A DNA stretch of 64,000 bases from Rhizobiales bacterium IMCC20636 (lineage in GTDB: Bacteria > Pseudomonadota > Alphaproteobacteria > Rhizobiales > GCA-2746425): assembly GCA_016865015.1 (NCBI GenBank), contig CP018226.1, positions 2,015,001 through 2,079,000 of the forward strand, read 5' to 3'. Positions 1-7,285 of this stretch are shown here, piece after piece. The notes below the pieces were generated by a model. The model saw only the letters and a program-made list of their open reading frames with translations. It made no database searches and had not been told where the DNA came from. Within the stretch, counting starts at the first letter, position 1, and every line of letters starts with the position of its first letter. The translations under genes were made by a program, and so were the position numbers.

Positions 1-663
1 TTTGATACCGCAGGCATGCGCCGCAAGGCGAAGGTTCAGCAAAAGCTTGAAAAACTGTCTGTCTCGGACAGTCTGCGGGCCATCCAGTTTGCTCAGATTG
101 TTGTCGTCATGCTCGATGCAACAATGCCGTTTGAGAAACAGGATTTGCAGATCGCCGCCCTGATCGCCCGGGAAGGGCGCGGTTGCGTGATTGCGCTGAA
201 CAAATGGGATCTGATTGAAGATCCGGATGAAACTCTGAAAGAGTTACGGCTTGAGGCAACGCGCCTTCTGCCACAGATGCGCGGTGTGCCCGTTGTGCCA
301 ATTTCTGGCCTTGCCGGCAATGGCATCGATCAGTTGATGAAAGCTGTGTTTGAGGTCTACAAAACCTGGAATGCACGTATTTCCACGGCCCGTCTCAACC
401 GTTGGCTCGATGGCATTCTGAACCATCATCCGCCCCCCGCAGTCAGCGGCCGCCGCATCAAGCTGCGCTACATGACACAAGCCAAGACCCGGCCTCCGAC
501 CTTCTTTATATCCTGTTCCAGGCCTGACGCGCTGCCGTCTGCTTATGAGCGCTATCTGATCAATGCGTTGCGGGATGATTTTGGTCTGATGGGCATTCCG
601 TTGCGGCTGATGTTCCGCAAGGGTGAGAACCCTTATGCAGGACGTGCCAAGCGCAAATCCTGA
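1..663 (+). CDS. der: Ribosome-assembly GTPase Der (EngA), C-terminal part
   Basis: Der is a two-domain GTPase needed for 50S subunit assembly. The window opens inside the gene: frame 1 reads FDTAGMRRK at once, the G3 (DTAG) motif of the second G domain, so the true start lies upstream. Later landmarks are NKWD (G4) near residue 66 and an ISGLAG G5-like motif near residue 100. The C-terminal KH-like domain follows ([18 protein letters not shown]) and ends in a basic tail, AGRAKRKS. About 220 of the usual ~450-480 residues are present and the remaining frame is intact. It is the last core gene before the accessory island. Confidence 0.95.
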   Translation, partial: FDTAGMRRKAKVQQKLEKLSVSDSLRAIQFAQIVVVMLDATMPFEKQDLQIAALIAREGRGCVIALNKWDLIEDPDETLKELRLEATRLLPQMRGVPVVPISGLAGNGIDQLMKAVFEVYKTWNARISTARLNRWLDGILNHHPPPAVSGRRIKLRYMTQAKTRPPTFFISCSRPDALPSAYERYLINALRDDFGLMGIPLRLMFRKGENPYAGRAKRKS

Positions 664-697
664 GTCTGCTTGAAACGCAGGTCGTCGATTAAGTTTG

Positions 698-740
698 AGG
701 CCTTGAAAGTGATTGGTGCACCCATTCGCTTTCAAGGCCT
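698..740. terminator. Inverted repeat downstream of der
   Basis: Positions 698-709 (AGGCCTTGAAAG) and 729-740 (CTTTCAAGGCCT) are a perfect 12-bp inverted repeat. The loop between them contains the palindrome GGTGCACC. It lies 35 bp after the der stop, so a transcription-termination role is possible, but no T-run follows and it may instead be a repeat element or protein-binding site. Nothing gene-like is seen in the rest of 664-835. Confidence 0.4.
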
Positions 741-835
741 TGGACAGTGAACATGCCTGTCAGACGGTTGAAGCATAAGTCGCAGAAATCCAACGCTATG
801 GCGCGGAGGATCAGGTTGAGTCTGATGGGTTCGTT

Positions 836-1353
836 TCAGTCTTGGCTATATCCGGGGATCAGGTCGAACATCTCGTCAGCCCGAACGTCGATCAGCTTGC
901 CGCTTTCGGTAAAGTCTGGAAGCATCAACTGCACGACTTTTTCAGCAATCTCTGCGGGCTCTGGCAATGTGGCCGGGTCTTCACCCGGCATCGCCTTGGC
1001 GCGCATTGCTGTTCTTGTACCGCCGGGATTGATGGCGTTCACGCACATCGCGGTCTGGCGTGTTTCGCCAGCATAGGTCTTGGCCAGCGCTTCGACCGCT
1101 GCTTTTGATACGGAATAGACACCCCAATAGGGTTTGCACTTCCAGGCTGCGGTGGATGACAGGAAGACCACCCGGCCTGCCTCAGCGTGGCGCAGCAATG
1201 GATCGAGTGACCGGATAAGACGGAAATTGGCTGTCACGTTAACGGCCATCACATTTTCCCATTCACTGGGTTTGATGTGACCCAGAGGGGACAGAATGCC
1301 CAATATGCCGCCATTGGCGACAAGACCGTCAAGTTTGCCCCAGCGCTCGTAAA
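836..1353 (-). pseudogene. SDR 3' fragment (left duplicate)
   Basis: This is the last ~172 codons of a short-chain dehydrogenase/reductase, beginning at YERWGKLDGLVANGG and keeping the YSVSK active-site motif. It lacks the Rossmann N-terminus (TGASRGIG) and has no start of its own. It matches the 3' part of the complete gene at 9338-10126 without gaps. I count 33 mismatches in 518 bp but only four amino-acid differences (I/V, A/D, E/A, S/G). Identity stops sharply at 1353/9855, where the fragment joins IS debris. The flanks beyond the stop codons are unrelated. The mostly silent differences suggest that both copies evolved as functional genes before this one was truncated. Confidence 0.92.
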
Positions 1354-1793
1354 CCCCACCACATTCTGGGGGGGCGCTTTGGCTGTCGATCATTCCAGCG
1401 CTGGGAAAGGCTCCTTGCCTTCCAGTTCTCGCGCCGCCTGCACCGGTCCGTAGTTCATCAGCGCAAGCGTGCCATCACCGCACCGTTGAGACTGGCGGGA
1501 AATCTTGCGGCAACATCAGCCAAGCCATCCCGCCACCGGCCATGTGGAGGATGGCATTCATGATCTCACGCATGTCCGTAGTGCGTGGCTGACCGACGGG
1601 GCGGGTCGGTGGTACGAATGGTGAAAGAACAGACCACTCGTTGTCAGTCAAATCGGTTGGATAATGATTGAAATCGCGTCTATGCTCAGTGCGGGTGATA
1701 TCAGCCCAAGGCATCATGGTCTCCATCGAATTTTCATCAATCCGATGGAGACACATCCCACTGATATCACTGAACAACTTTCAAATCAGACTC
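1354..1793 (-). mobile_element. IS5-family remnant (degenerate transposase)
   Basis: On the minus strand an N-terminal IS5-type transposase piece runs from METMMPWADITRTEH (about 1725) through DLTDNEWSVLSPFVPP and DMREIMNAILHMAGG to DFPPVSTVR (about 1478). After frame damage a degenerate middle piece is recognisable as FPSAGMIDSQS (about 1387-1420), matching the SPxAGVIDSQSVKTTESGG region of intact relatives. The catalytic C-terminal half is missing. The outer end, read inward GAGTCTGATTTGAAAG, resembles the end of the IS at 2479-3361. The broken side abuts the truncated SDR copy at 1353/1354. Confidence 0.8.
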
Positions 1794-1808
1794 TAGGGCC
1801 CGGACTCT

Positions 1809-2482
1809 TCACAGCCACCATACGACCGATGCGATGAGGCACAGTGCAGCCATATAGGTTTTGAGTTTCCAGTCATAGCGGGTTGCAATTCTTCGGAAGT
1901 CCTTGAATCGGTTGAAGGTACGTTCAATGATATTTCGCTCACGATAGAGCTTCTTGTCATAGTGATATTGGATTTTGCGATTTGAGCGTGGCGGAATGAC
2001 TGGAATAGTGCCACGCGCGCTCAACCAGTCACGCAATGCCGCGCTGTCACCCTTGTCAGCGATAAGGTGTGCTGCAGGTGGCATGGCTGCCAGGCATTGA
2101 TGCGCTGCCTTGTGATCACTGGTATTTCCTAGTGTTATCGCCAGAACACACGGCCTTCCACGTCCATCGGTCACGCAGTGGATTTTAGTCGTTCTTCCGC
2201 CTTTTGATAAGCCGATACCATGAGCCAAGCCCCCCCCCTTTTTGCACCACTTGAGGAGCGATGCGCTTTGACGATTGTGCTATCGATCATGAGCCTGTCC
2301 GGAACATCTTTACTACCTGCAAGTGCGGAGAAAATATCTTCCCATATGCCGCGTTCTGCCCAGCGTTGGAGCCGGTTGTACAGCGTCTTCCTGGGACCGT
2401 GATCAGCAGGAGCGTCAACCCACCGGCCACCGGAGCGGATGACATGGACAATTCCACTCAAAATGTTTTCGTTTAATATCAT
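1809..2482 (-). pseudogene. IS427-type transposase, split and frameshifted
   Basis: Frame A (to about 2171) reads GIVHVIRSGGRWVDAPAD and LMIDSTIVKAHRSS. Frame B (1809-2228) reads GGRTTKIHCVTDGRGRP, LIADKGDS and RNIIERTFNRFKDFRRIATR. Together they give a complete DDE region. The frames meet at an A5G8 run (AAAAAGGGGGGGG on the coding strand), where a -1 slip would fuse them, as is known for IS427-type elements, so this shift is probably programmed. The N-terminal ~50 codons are cut off by the IS at 2479-3361; their start survives at 3362-3408. The transposase is therefore not made. Confidence 0.8.
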
Positions 2483-3294
2483 TGGGTTGCGATGCGCCTG
2501 GCAAGTTGCTGAACGGAAGCCATGAAGAGCCAGGCGGTGGCACTGGCGATTGTTCGCTCAAAGTCCTTCGCGAGGCGGCGGTTTCGGTTGAGCCATGCAA
2601 AGGTACGTTCGACGACCCAACGCCGGGGTACGAGCTCGAAGCCTTTTGCTGTGTCCGAACGCTTGACGAATTCGAAGGTTCACTTGCCGAGTTTCGGCCC
2701 GGCATAACTGCCATCGGCGAACACATGAAGCAGCCAAGGGAAGGAATGGCGGATTTCCTTGAGGACGGACGGAGCGCCATCACGATCCTGAATGTCGGCC
2801 GTATGAACGATGGCGCCGACGAGGAAGCCGCAAGCGTCGGTGAGTATGTGGCGCTTGCGTCCCTTGATCTTCTTGCCCGCATCATAGCCGGAAACTCCGC
2901 CACTTTCCGTGGTTTTGACCGATTGGCTGTCAAGCACGCCAGCGGTGGGTGAGGCTTCGCGACCCTCAGCTTCGCGCGCCGCCATCAGCAAGGTGTGGTT
3001 GATCGTCTGCCAAAGTCCGCTGTCGCGCCAAGCGTAGAAATAATGCTTCACGGTGGTCATCGGCGGGAACAGGCTTGGTGGCAGCATCCGCCAGGCGATC
3101 CCGCCGCGCAAAACATAGAACATCGCCTCGACGATCTGCCGGTAACCCCACTTCGCAGGACGCCCGCGTGCTTTGCGTGGCGGCAAAAGAGGCTCGATCA
3201 GCGTCCATTCGGCATCTGTCAAATCGCTTGGCAGCCGGCAATATTTTCGGGCATATTGTGCTCGGGTGATATCAGTCCACATCGTTGTATCCAT
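2479..3294 (-). pseudogene. IS5-family transposase with internal stop
   Basis: Starting at MDTTMWTDITRAQY, the frame reads LIEPLLPPRKARGRPAKW, GGIAWRMLPP, AGVLDSQSVKTTESGG (first catalytic Asp), HVFADGSYAGPKLGK (second Asp) and then a TGA at 2680-2682. The same frame continues with [36 protein letters not shown] (catalytic Glu) and ends [13 protein letters not shown]. Relatives have a Trp at the stop position (GKWTxE), so a TGG-to-TGA change is likely, plus a small deletion just before it. The enzyme is probably dead. Confidence 0.85.
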
Positions 3295-3361
3295 GGTTGG
3301 TTTCGCAACCTCATGAATCACAACCAACTGATATCACTCAACTTCTTTTTCGGTCAGGCTC
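2479..3361 (-). mobile_element. IS5-family (IS1031-like) element nested in the IS427-type element
   Basis: Its outer end at 3361 reads inward GAGCCTGACCGAAAAAGAAG, resembling the end of the remnant at 1793. It is flanked by ATTAA on both sides in the reading direction of the host element (about 3362-3366 and 2474-2478). The other terminal repeat is not recognisable: the element appears to end at the transposase stop, so its 3' end is probably deleted together with ~60 bp of the host IS. It carries one transposase gene with a nonsense codon. Confidence 0.7.
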
Positions 3362-3408
3362 TTAATACGAGCCCATTGTGCATCGGAAAACCAAAACAAA
3401 TCAGACAT
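3362..3408 (-). pseudogene. 5' end of the split IS427-type transposase
   Basis: The coding strand reads MSDLFWFSDAQWARIK, the standard N-terminus of IS427-type transposases, with a GGAGG-like Shine-Dalgarno just upstream (rc of 3415-3420). It is separated from the rest of its gene at 1809-2482 by the nested IS. Confidence 0.75.
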
Positions 3409-3483
3409 CTGCAATCCTCCAAAAAAGAACATTGAATCACATAAGAAAACAATTGGGAATTCCGTTAAAGGGTCTGGACCCTA

Positions 3484-3907
3484 AGGGCTCAATATCATGC
3501 GCTGATTACTTCACCATACGATGATTACTCAGAATTCTTTTATAAAAAATCGAATGTTTAGAAAATTTTTTGCAACTTTCAATGAATCTCTTTGTATCAG
3601 AATACGATACGAAAAACACCCCAGAATCTACATACTTTCTGCATAATTGTTGTTCCTGTGATCATCGTGATCGGAGCTTTGGGTAGGTATATTTTTTATT
3701 TTAAGAAAATTGCAATTATGAAATTTAGTAGAACAGTTGACTCGAAGGTGAGTTATGGTATAATATGGTGTTATAAATAAATTTTTTATATTGAGTTTTA
3801 TTTTTTATTTTTTGAAGTTTAATGTAATAAAAAAAGTAAATAAAATTATATCTCATAATTGTGAGACATTTTTTATATGTTGTTGATTTTGGTGAGAGTT
3901 AATTTAA
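3484..3907. other. AT-rich region upstream of the protease gene
   Basis: This stretch differs sharply in composition from its neighbours: 3781-3840 holds only 6 G/C in 60 bases. No gene is convincing. A 34-codon ATG frame at 3582-3686 contains CCSC but has no Shine-Dalgarno. The promoter of the protease gene presumably lies here, but A/T runs make any -10/-35 call arbitrary. GAGAG at about 3894-3898 is a plausible Shine-Dalgarno for the ATG at 3908. The composition suggests that the locus came from a lower-GC source or that this is an H-NS-like (MucR/Ros) silenced regulatory region. Confidence 0.5.
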
Positions 3908-5896
3908 ATGACCAAAACAATAAAAATCGGTGTTGTTGACGGAATCCCCGACATTGAGTGTTCCATATTCGACGGAACAACAATAGAGGTAGAGCAGGCT
4001 ATGGTTCCTGAGGGGGGAGGCGCCCCCGATGTTCACGGCACTGAGATCTGTAGTGTTATATTCAAGAATGACGGGCCTGACGCGCTAGGCTGCGGCGTCA
4101 AAGGACTCGTCCTTCCTATCTTCTTCAAAGACCGTTCCGGCAACATTCTGCGGACAGCTTCTCAGGTTGACATCGCAAGAGCCCTGACAATTGCTGCGGA
4201 AAGAAATGTGTCGATCATTAACGTCAGCGCAGGTCAAAGGGCATCTACGATCGAAGGTGGACGGCACCTCGAAGACGCTTTGGCTCTATGTCAGGAACGG
4301 CGTATATTGGTTGTAGCTGCCGCAGGAAACGATGGCTGTGCCTGCCTGCATGTGCCTGCTGCAGTGCCAACTGTGCTTGCTGTCGGCGCAATGAACAACA
4401 AAGGCGAACCTCTCAGTGCCAGCAATTGGAATCGGGCGTATTTAAATAACGGTATCATGGCATCAGGTGTCGATATCGAAGTTGTTGGACCAAGCAATAA
4501 GACCGCGCGTCGGTCAGGCACAAGTTTTGCTGCGGCCGCGGTGTCAAGAATAGCGGCTCAGCTCCTTACCACTTCAGACAGATCTGGCTATAGGCTCGAT
4601 CCGCTTGATATCCGTGAAATACTACTGGAAACGGTCGACCCATGTGTGCCTGGTGCCGGGGAAGACTGTGCAAAAGTGCTCGCAGGAAGAATGAATGTAG
4701 AGGCAGCGTTTGCGCGGCTTCACGAAGTAGGATCGGCTCACAACTCAGTATCAAAAAGCCTGGAAACTGACCAAGCCTGTTCAACAGATGGAAAGACGAA
4801 GCAAATGGAAGACACCGACAGCCTGCCAGAAATGATCAATGTTGATGAAATCGTGAGTGAGGTTCCAGACGTAATGTCGCCAGACCACCATACCAGCCCA
4901 CCGTCCGTTCAACCTGCGCCTTTTGCTGAAGAAATCAACGTAAAACCAACAGGAGCACACCAAATGCAAACCTCTCAACCGCCAACCCAAGGCGTAAGTC
5001 GGCTTTCAGTCGATCAGTCTGATTGCAACTGTGGTGGAGACGAGGACGAAGCGAGTCAATCCTCCGTGTTGCAGTCTGCTTGCGGGTGCGGTGGAGCTGA
5101 CAACCCGCAAATTGCGTACGCATTGGGTTCGCTTTGGTTCGATTTTGGAAGTGAGGCACGGTATGATGCGATTGTGCAGGCCATGGGCGATTCCGTAGCC
5201 GCGAATACCCCAAGTGACCTTTTTGGGTTTCTGTCCGAGAACTTGGAATACGCGCCAGGGATCACGTTTATCCTCATGCAAGACCAAATCCCACTGTACG
5301 CAATCCAACCAAGTGGCCCCTTTGCGCTGCGCGGGTATGAGGCATTGCTGGAAGGCCTAACAGCAGCCCTTGATGACCCAGCATCCATAAACCGCGTCGC
5401 TATCCCGGGGTACTCTACGGGCACTACCCGCTTAATGAACGGCATGGTGTTGCCTATTATCTATCCGGACTTGCGCGGCATGTTCCAGTGGAGGGCACCA
5501 GAGCTTGTCCAAGCTGCGAAAATGGCCGCAAATGTCGAGGATATGGACGACGATCCTATCTTTAACTTCCTTGTCCGAGTGTATGATGAGTTGCGCAATC
5601 TCGGTATGGCGCCCGAAGAGCGCGCATTGAACTTTGCTGCGACCAACGCCTTTCAGGCGGCGACCGCATTTGGTGATGCCTTGGCTCGCAAAATGGAACT
5701 TTTCGGCATTGAGGTAAGCAAAAGTCCGATTTGTCGGCCTGATTCAGATTGCTGGGACGTGAAACTGCAGATGTTCGATCCGGAGAATGATCGTCGCGCG
5801 GGACGCGTCTACCGCTACACCGTCGATGTAAGCGAGACACTGCCGGTCACGGTCGGCCCAATGCGGGCATGGTCAGCGCCGCTTTCGGCAATTTGA
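3908..5896 (+). CDS. PatA/PatG-type subtilisin-like peptide maturation protease
   Basis: A 662-residue S8 serine protease fused to a PatG-type C-terminal domain. Residues ~5-270 are the protease, with Asp11 (VVDG), His43 (DVHGTEICSVIF), oxyanion Asn141 (AAAGNDGCACLHVPAA) and Ser206 (SGTSFAAA). The AAGNDGCxCLHVPAA and LAVGAMNNKGEPLSASNW blocks are signatures of cyanobactin PatA/PatG proteases. A poor, acidic linker (~275-395) contains two CxCGG motifs (CNCGG at 373, CGCGG at 392). Residues ~400-662 match the PatG C-terminal domain: YALGSLWFDFGSEAR, NLGMAPEERALNFAATNAFQ, SPICRPDSDCWDVKL and FDPEN. Family members cut leader peptides and, in PatG, macrocyclise cores. There is no signal peptide, so it acts in the cytoplasm. 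It lies 123 bp before a Cys-rich peptide gene on the same strand. Protease or macrocyclase activity is inferred. Confidence 0.9.
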   Translation: MTKTIKIGVVDGIPDIECSIFDGTTIEVEQAMVPEGGGAPDVHGTEICSVIFKNDGPDALGCGVKGLVLPIFFKDRSGNILRTASQVDIARALTIAAERNVSIINVSAGQRASTIEGGRHLEDALALCQERRILVVAAAGNDGCACLHVPAAVPTVLAVGAMNNKGEPLSASNWNRAYLNNGIMASGVDIEVVGPSNKTARRSGTSFAAAAVSRIAAQLLTTSDRSGYRLDPLDIREILLETVDPCVPGAGEDCAKVLAGRMNVEAAFARLHEVGSAHNSVSKSLETDQACSTDGKTKQMEDTDSLPEMINVDEIVSEVPDVMSPDHHTSPPSVQPAPFAEEINVKPTGAHQMQTSQPPTQGVSRLSVDQSDCNCGGDEDEASQSSVLQSACGCGGADNPQIAYALGSLWFDFGSEARYDAIVQAMGDSVAANTPSDLFGFLSENLEYAPGITFILMQDQIPLYAIQPSGPFALRGYEALLEGLTAALDDPASINRVAIPGYSTGTTRLMNGMVLPIIYPDLRGMFQWRAPELVQAAKMAANVEDMDDDPIFNFLVRVYDELRNLGMAPEERALNFAATNAFQAATAFGDALARKMELFGIEVSKSPICRPDSDCWDVKLQMFDPENDRRAGRVYRYTVDVSETLPVTVGPMRAWSAPLSAI

Positions 5897-5948
5897 TCGC
5901 AAGGAATTGCATGGGCGAAACTCAGTTTCGTTTCGTCTGTGTAAAGCC

Positions 5949-5967
5949 GCCGGTTTCTTAAACCGGC
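5949..5967 (+). promoter_or_regulatory. Stem-loop between protease and first peptide gene
   Basis: GCCGGTTT-CTT-AAACCGGC is a perfect 8-bp stem with a 3-base loop, 53 bp after the protease stop and 53 bp before the peptide start. It is kept in the second repeat. No T-run follows, so it is more likely an mRNA processing, stability or attenuation element setting different levels of protease and peptide than a simple terminator. Function is inferred. Confidence 0.5.
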
Positions 5968-6019
5968 ATTCAATGGCAGATCTCGACATGAGGTCCGCTT
6001 TCAACATGGAGATAGCACT

Positions 6020-6148
6020 ATGAAATCCCCAATCCAAGCAGCTCCCGCACTGCGCGCCAACGTCTCAAGCGTACAGACAACAATGAAGCAATCTGGCTGC
6101 TGTGTACAAGTTGCCGGCGTATGCCTTGTCAGCAGCCCGATCTGCTAA
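6020..6148 (+). CDS. Cys-rich RiPP-like precursor peptide 1
   Basis: A 42-residue peptide whose ATG is preceded by GGAGATAGCACT, a good Shine-Dalgarno. It starts MKSPIQAAPALRANVSSV and ends with the block SGCCVQVAGVCLVSSPIC. The Cys residues are 27, 28, 35 and 42, giving CC-X6-C-X6-C with a C-terminal Cys. It is not an annotated family I recognise. Its position after a PatG-type protease, its short length, conserved N-terminal part and variable C-terminus (see 7000-7128) fit a leader-core precursor. The leader/core border is not visible; just before or after SGCC or AGVC are candidates. Modification could be heterocyclisation, thioether or disulfide formation, or cyclisation; none is shown. 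Confidence 0.8.
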   Translation: MKSPIQAAPALRANVSSVQTTMKQSGCCVQVAGVCLVSSPIC

Positions 6149-6346
6149 ACAGCGCTTTATCGCCCTAAACCCGGCCCTCGCAACACTTCTTCTTGCGAAG
6201 TTATCTGCACTGCGGGGGCCACAAAGTCGATTGCGCAACCTCAATGGTTGACAACATAACACATGCAGTGTTTCGGCCCGTAACGGGGTAGAGTAGACAA
6301 ACCATCCAGGAATAGCTCTATCCCAGAGCCTCAGGAGATGCGATAA

Positions 6347-6595
6347 ATGATTAATCTCCCCCGCCAATCCCCTCCACGAGAACGCAAGTTCATGCAGCCT
6401 ATAACAGGTCCTTGTTGGATTCCAGAAGTCCATATAATTCATGCTAGACGACAATTTGGGGCGGATATGGTCAATAGACTAGAAGGATCAACGCGAGCAA
6501 GGCTAAGCCGTGAAGCGTTCAGAAAAGTCGCAGCGCGGAGAAATAAAAAGTTCGACAATCCATGTTTAGTTCAATTAAAGACCTTCTCCGTCTAA
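6347..6595 (+). CDS. Small hypothetical protein of the peptide locus
   Basis: An 82-residue ORF with a clear Shine-Dalgarno (CAGGAG, 11-12 bases before the ATG). It is basic (for example RLSREAFRKVAARRNKKF) with two Cys (GPCWIPEVHIIHARRQFG; DNPCLVQLK). I do not recognise it. Evidence for coding comes from the second repeat, where a decayed twin keeps the reading LSAKAVKEVSTRRNKKL against LSREAFRKVAARRNKKF here despite many base changes. It may be a leader-binding, immunity or modification factor; this is speculation. A +1 shift near its 3' end would continue it into the open frame at 6579-6746. Confidence 0.45.
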   Translation: MINLPRQSPPRERKFMQPITGPCWIPEVHIIHARRQFGADMVNRLEGSTRARLSREAFRKVAARRNKKFDNPCLVQLKTFSV

Positions 6596-6746
6596 CGTTT
6601 TTGAAGAATTTATAAATAGTTTAGTTGACTCAACATACGTTGATATGCCCGTGACGAGGTCAGGAAAGGCTTTAGTAGGGGAGGATTTATTTATATCTAG
6701 AACGGAAAGTACTCCGCAAGCTCATGTTTATTGTTATAGTTCATAG
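6579..6746 (+). pseudogene. Possible frameshifted continuation of the 6347 ORF
   Basis: This open frame (+1 relative to the 82-residue ORF, overlapping its last 17 bp) has no start of its own. It reads like protein: NVFEEFINSLVDSTYVDM, PVTRSGKALVGEDLFISR and ends VYCYSS. If joined, the product would be ~135 residues. A frameshift mutation has probably split one gene, but chance cannot be excluded because no second copy of this part survives. Confidence 0.3.
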
Positions 6747-6928
6747 TTCCGCGAATGCGGCAGTCAGATATGCTTTGCAAGAAAATACCCTGCGGACCAA
6801 TTTGATGAGTAAAAAAGTGCAAATAGCCGCCAACGCAATACTGTCGATCCAATGCAGGCGTGGTCAGCGCGGCTTTCGGCAAGAAATTGCACGGGCAAAA
6901 CTCAGTCTCGTTTCGTCTGTGTAAAGCC

Positions 6929-6947
6929 GCCGGCTTCTTAAACCGGC
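6929..6947 (+). promoter_or_regulatory. Stem-loop before second peptide gene
   Basis: GCCGGCTT-CTT-AAACCGGC, the counterpart of 5949-5967 exactly 980 bp downstream. One base change (T to C) leaves a C-A mismatch in the stem, so the structure is slightly weakened here. Confidence 0.45.
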
Positions 6948-6999
6948 ATTCAATGGTAGATCTCGATATGAGGTCTGCTTTCAACATGGAGATAACACT

Positions 7000-7128
7000 A
7001 TGAAATCCCCAATTCAAGCAGCTCCCGCACTGCGCGTCAACGTCTCAAGCGTACAGACAACAATCAAGCAATCTGGCTGCTGTGTACAAGTCGCTGGCGT
7101 ATGCGTTGTCTGGCACCCATGGTGCTAA
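7000..7128 (+). CDS. Cys-rich RiPP-like precursor peptide 2
   Basis: A 42-residue paralogue of the peptide at 6020, with the same Shine-Dalgarno (GGAGATAACACT). It starts MKSPIQAAPALRVNVSSV and ends SGCCVQVAGVCVVWHPWC. Differences from peptide 1 are A13V, M22I, L36V, S38W, S39H and I41W. The first 35 residues are almost unchanged, while three of the last five change radically, and Pro40 and all four Cys (27, 28, 35, 42) stay. This conserved-leader, variable-core pattern is typical of RiPP families served by one processing enzyme. Its downstream flank is broken by the IS630 insertion 75 bp after the stop, but the coding frame is intact. Confidence 0.8.
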   Translation: MKSPIQAAPALRVNVSSVQTTIKQSGCCVQVAGVCVVWHPWC

Positions 7129-7285
7129 GCAGCACATTTCGCACTGAAAATGGCCCTCGCAATGCTAATTCTTGCAGAACTGTCTGCACTGCGGGAGCCA
7201 CTAATACCAACGGTGAGATTTTCTGACTCTATTGGGATTCCCAAATTGCTTTTGGTCTGATTCAGTGTGGCAAAGGAGATTTGCC

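Larger units (their letters stand above)
1796..3481 (-). mobile_element. IS427-type IS5-family element, interrupted
   Basis: The terminal inverted repeats, read inward, are GGGCCCGGACTC at 1796 and GGGTCCAGACCC at 3481. They are flanked by TA on both sides (1794-1795 and 3482-3483), the target duplication typical of this group. Inside are the two overlapping transposase frames, and a second IS (2479-3361) splits the first of them. Without the insert the element is about 0.8 kb, the usual size. It landed at the very end of the IS5 remnant to its left. Confidence 0.8.
5858..6848 (+). repeat. Imperfect tandem repeat, unit 1
   Basis: Unit 1 starts in the last ~12 codons of the protease (AWSAPLSA). 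It continues through a conserved leader with a hairpin, the first peptide gene, a conserved 3' region and the small ORF at 6347. The same order returns from 6849 with the peptide start exactly 980 bp later. The second unit therefore carries an orphan tail of the protease gene, showing that it arose by duplication of this unit. Confidence 0.85.

Noticed and set aside
664-835. Inverted repeat near der as an integrase attachment site
   Set aside because: No integrase or tRNA gene is present, and the same sequence does not recur at the right end of the island. The island bounds are better explained by the SDR repeats.
2482-2952. 156-codon plus-strand frame
   Set aside because: Antisense shadow of the IS5 transposase pseudogene at 2479-3294.
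3582-3686. 34-codon ATG frame containing CCSC upstream of the protease
   Set aside because: Considered as a third Cys-rich precursor, but it lacks the conserved MKSPIQAAPALR leader and any ribosome-binding site.
3592-3780. 62-codon frame with a hydrophobic stretch (FCIIVVPVIIVIGALG) in the AT-rich region
   Set aside because: Starts at TTG without a Shine-Dalgarno. AT-rich DNA readily gives hydrophobic frames by chance, and nothing supports translation.
6724-6924. 66-codon frame between the two peptide repeats
   Set aside because: It crosses the repeat junction and includes an out-of-frame reading of the protease tail, so it is a by-product of the duplication.
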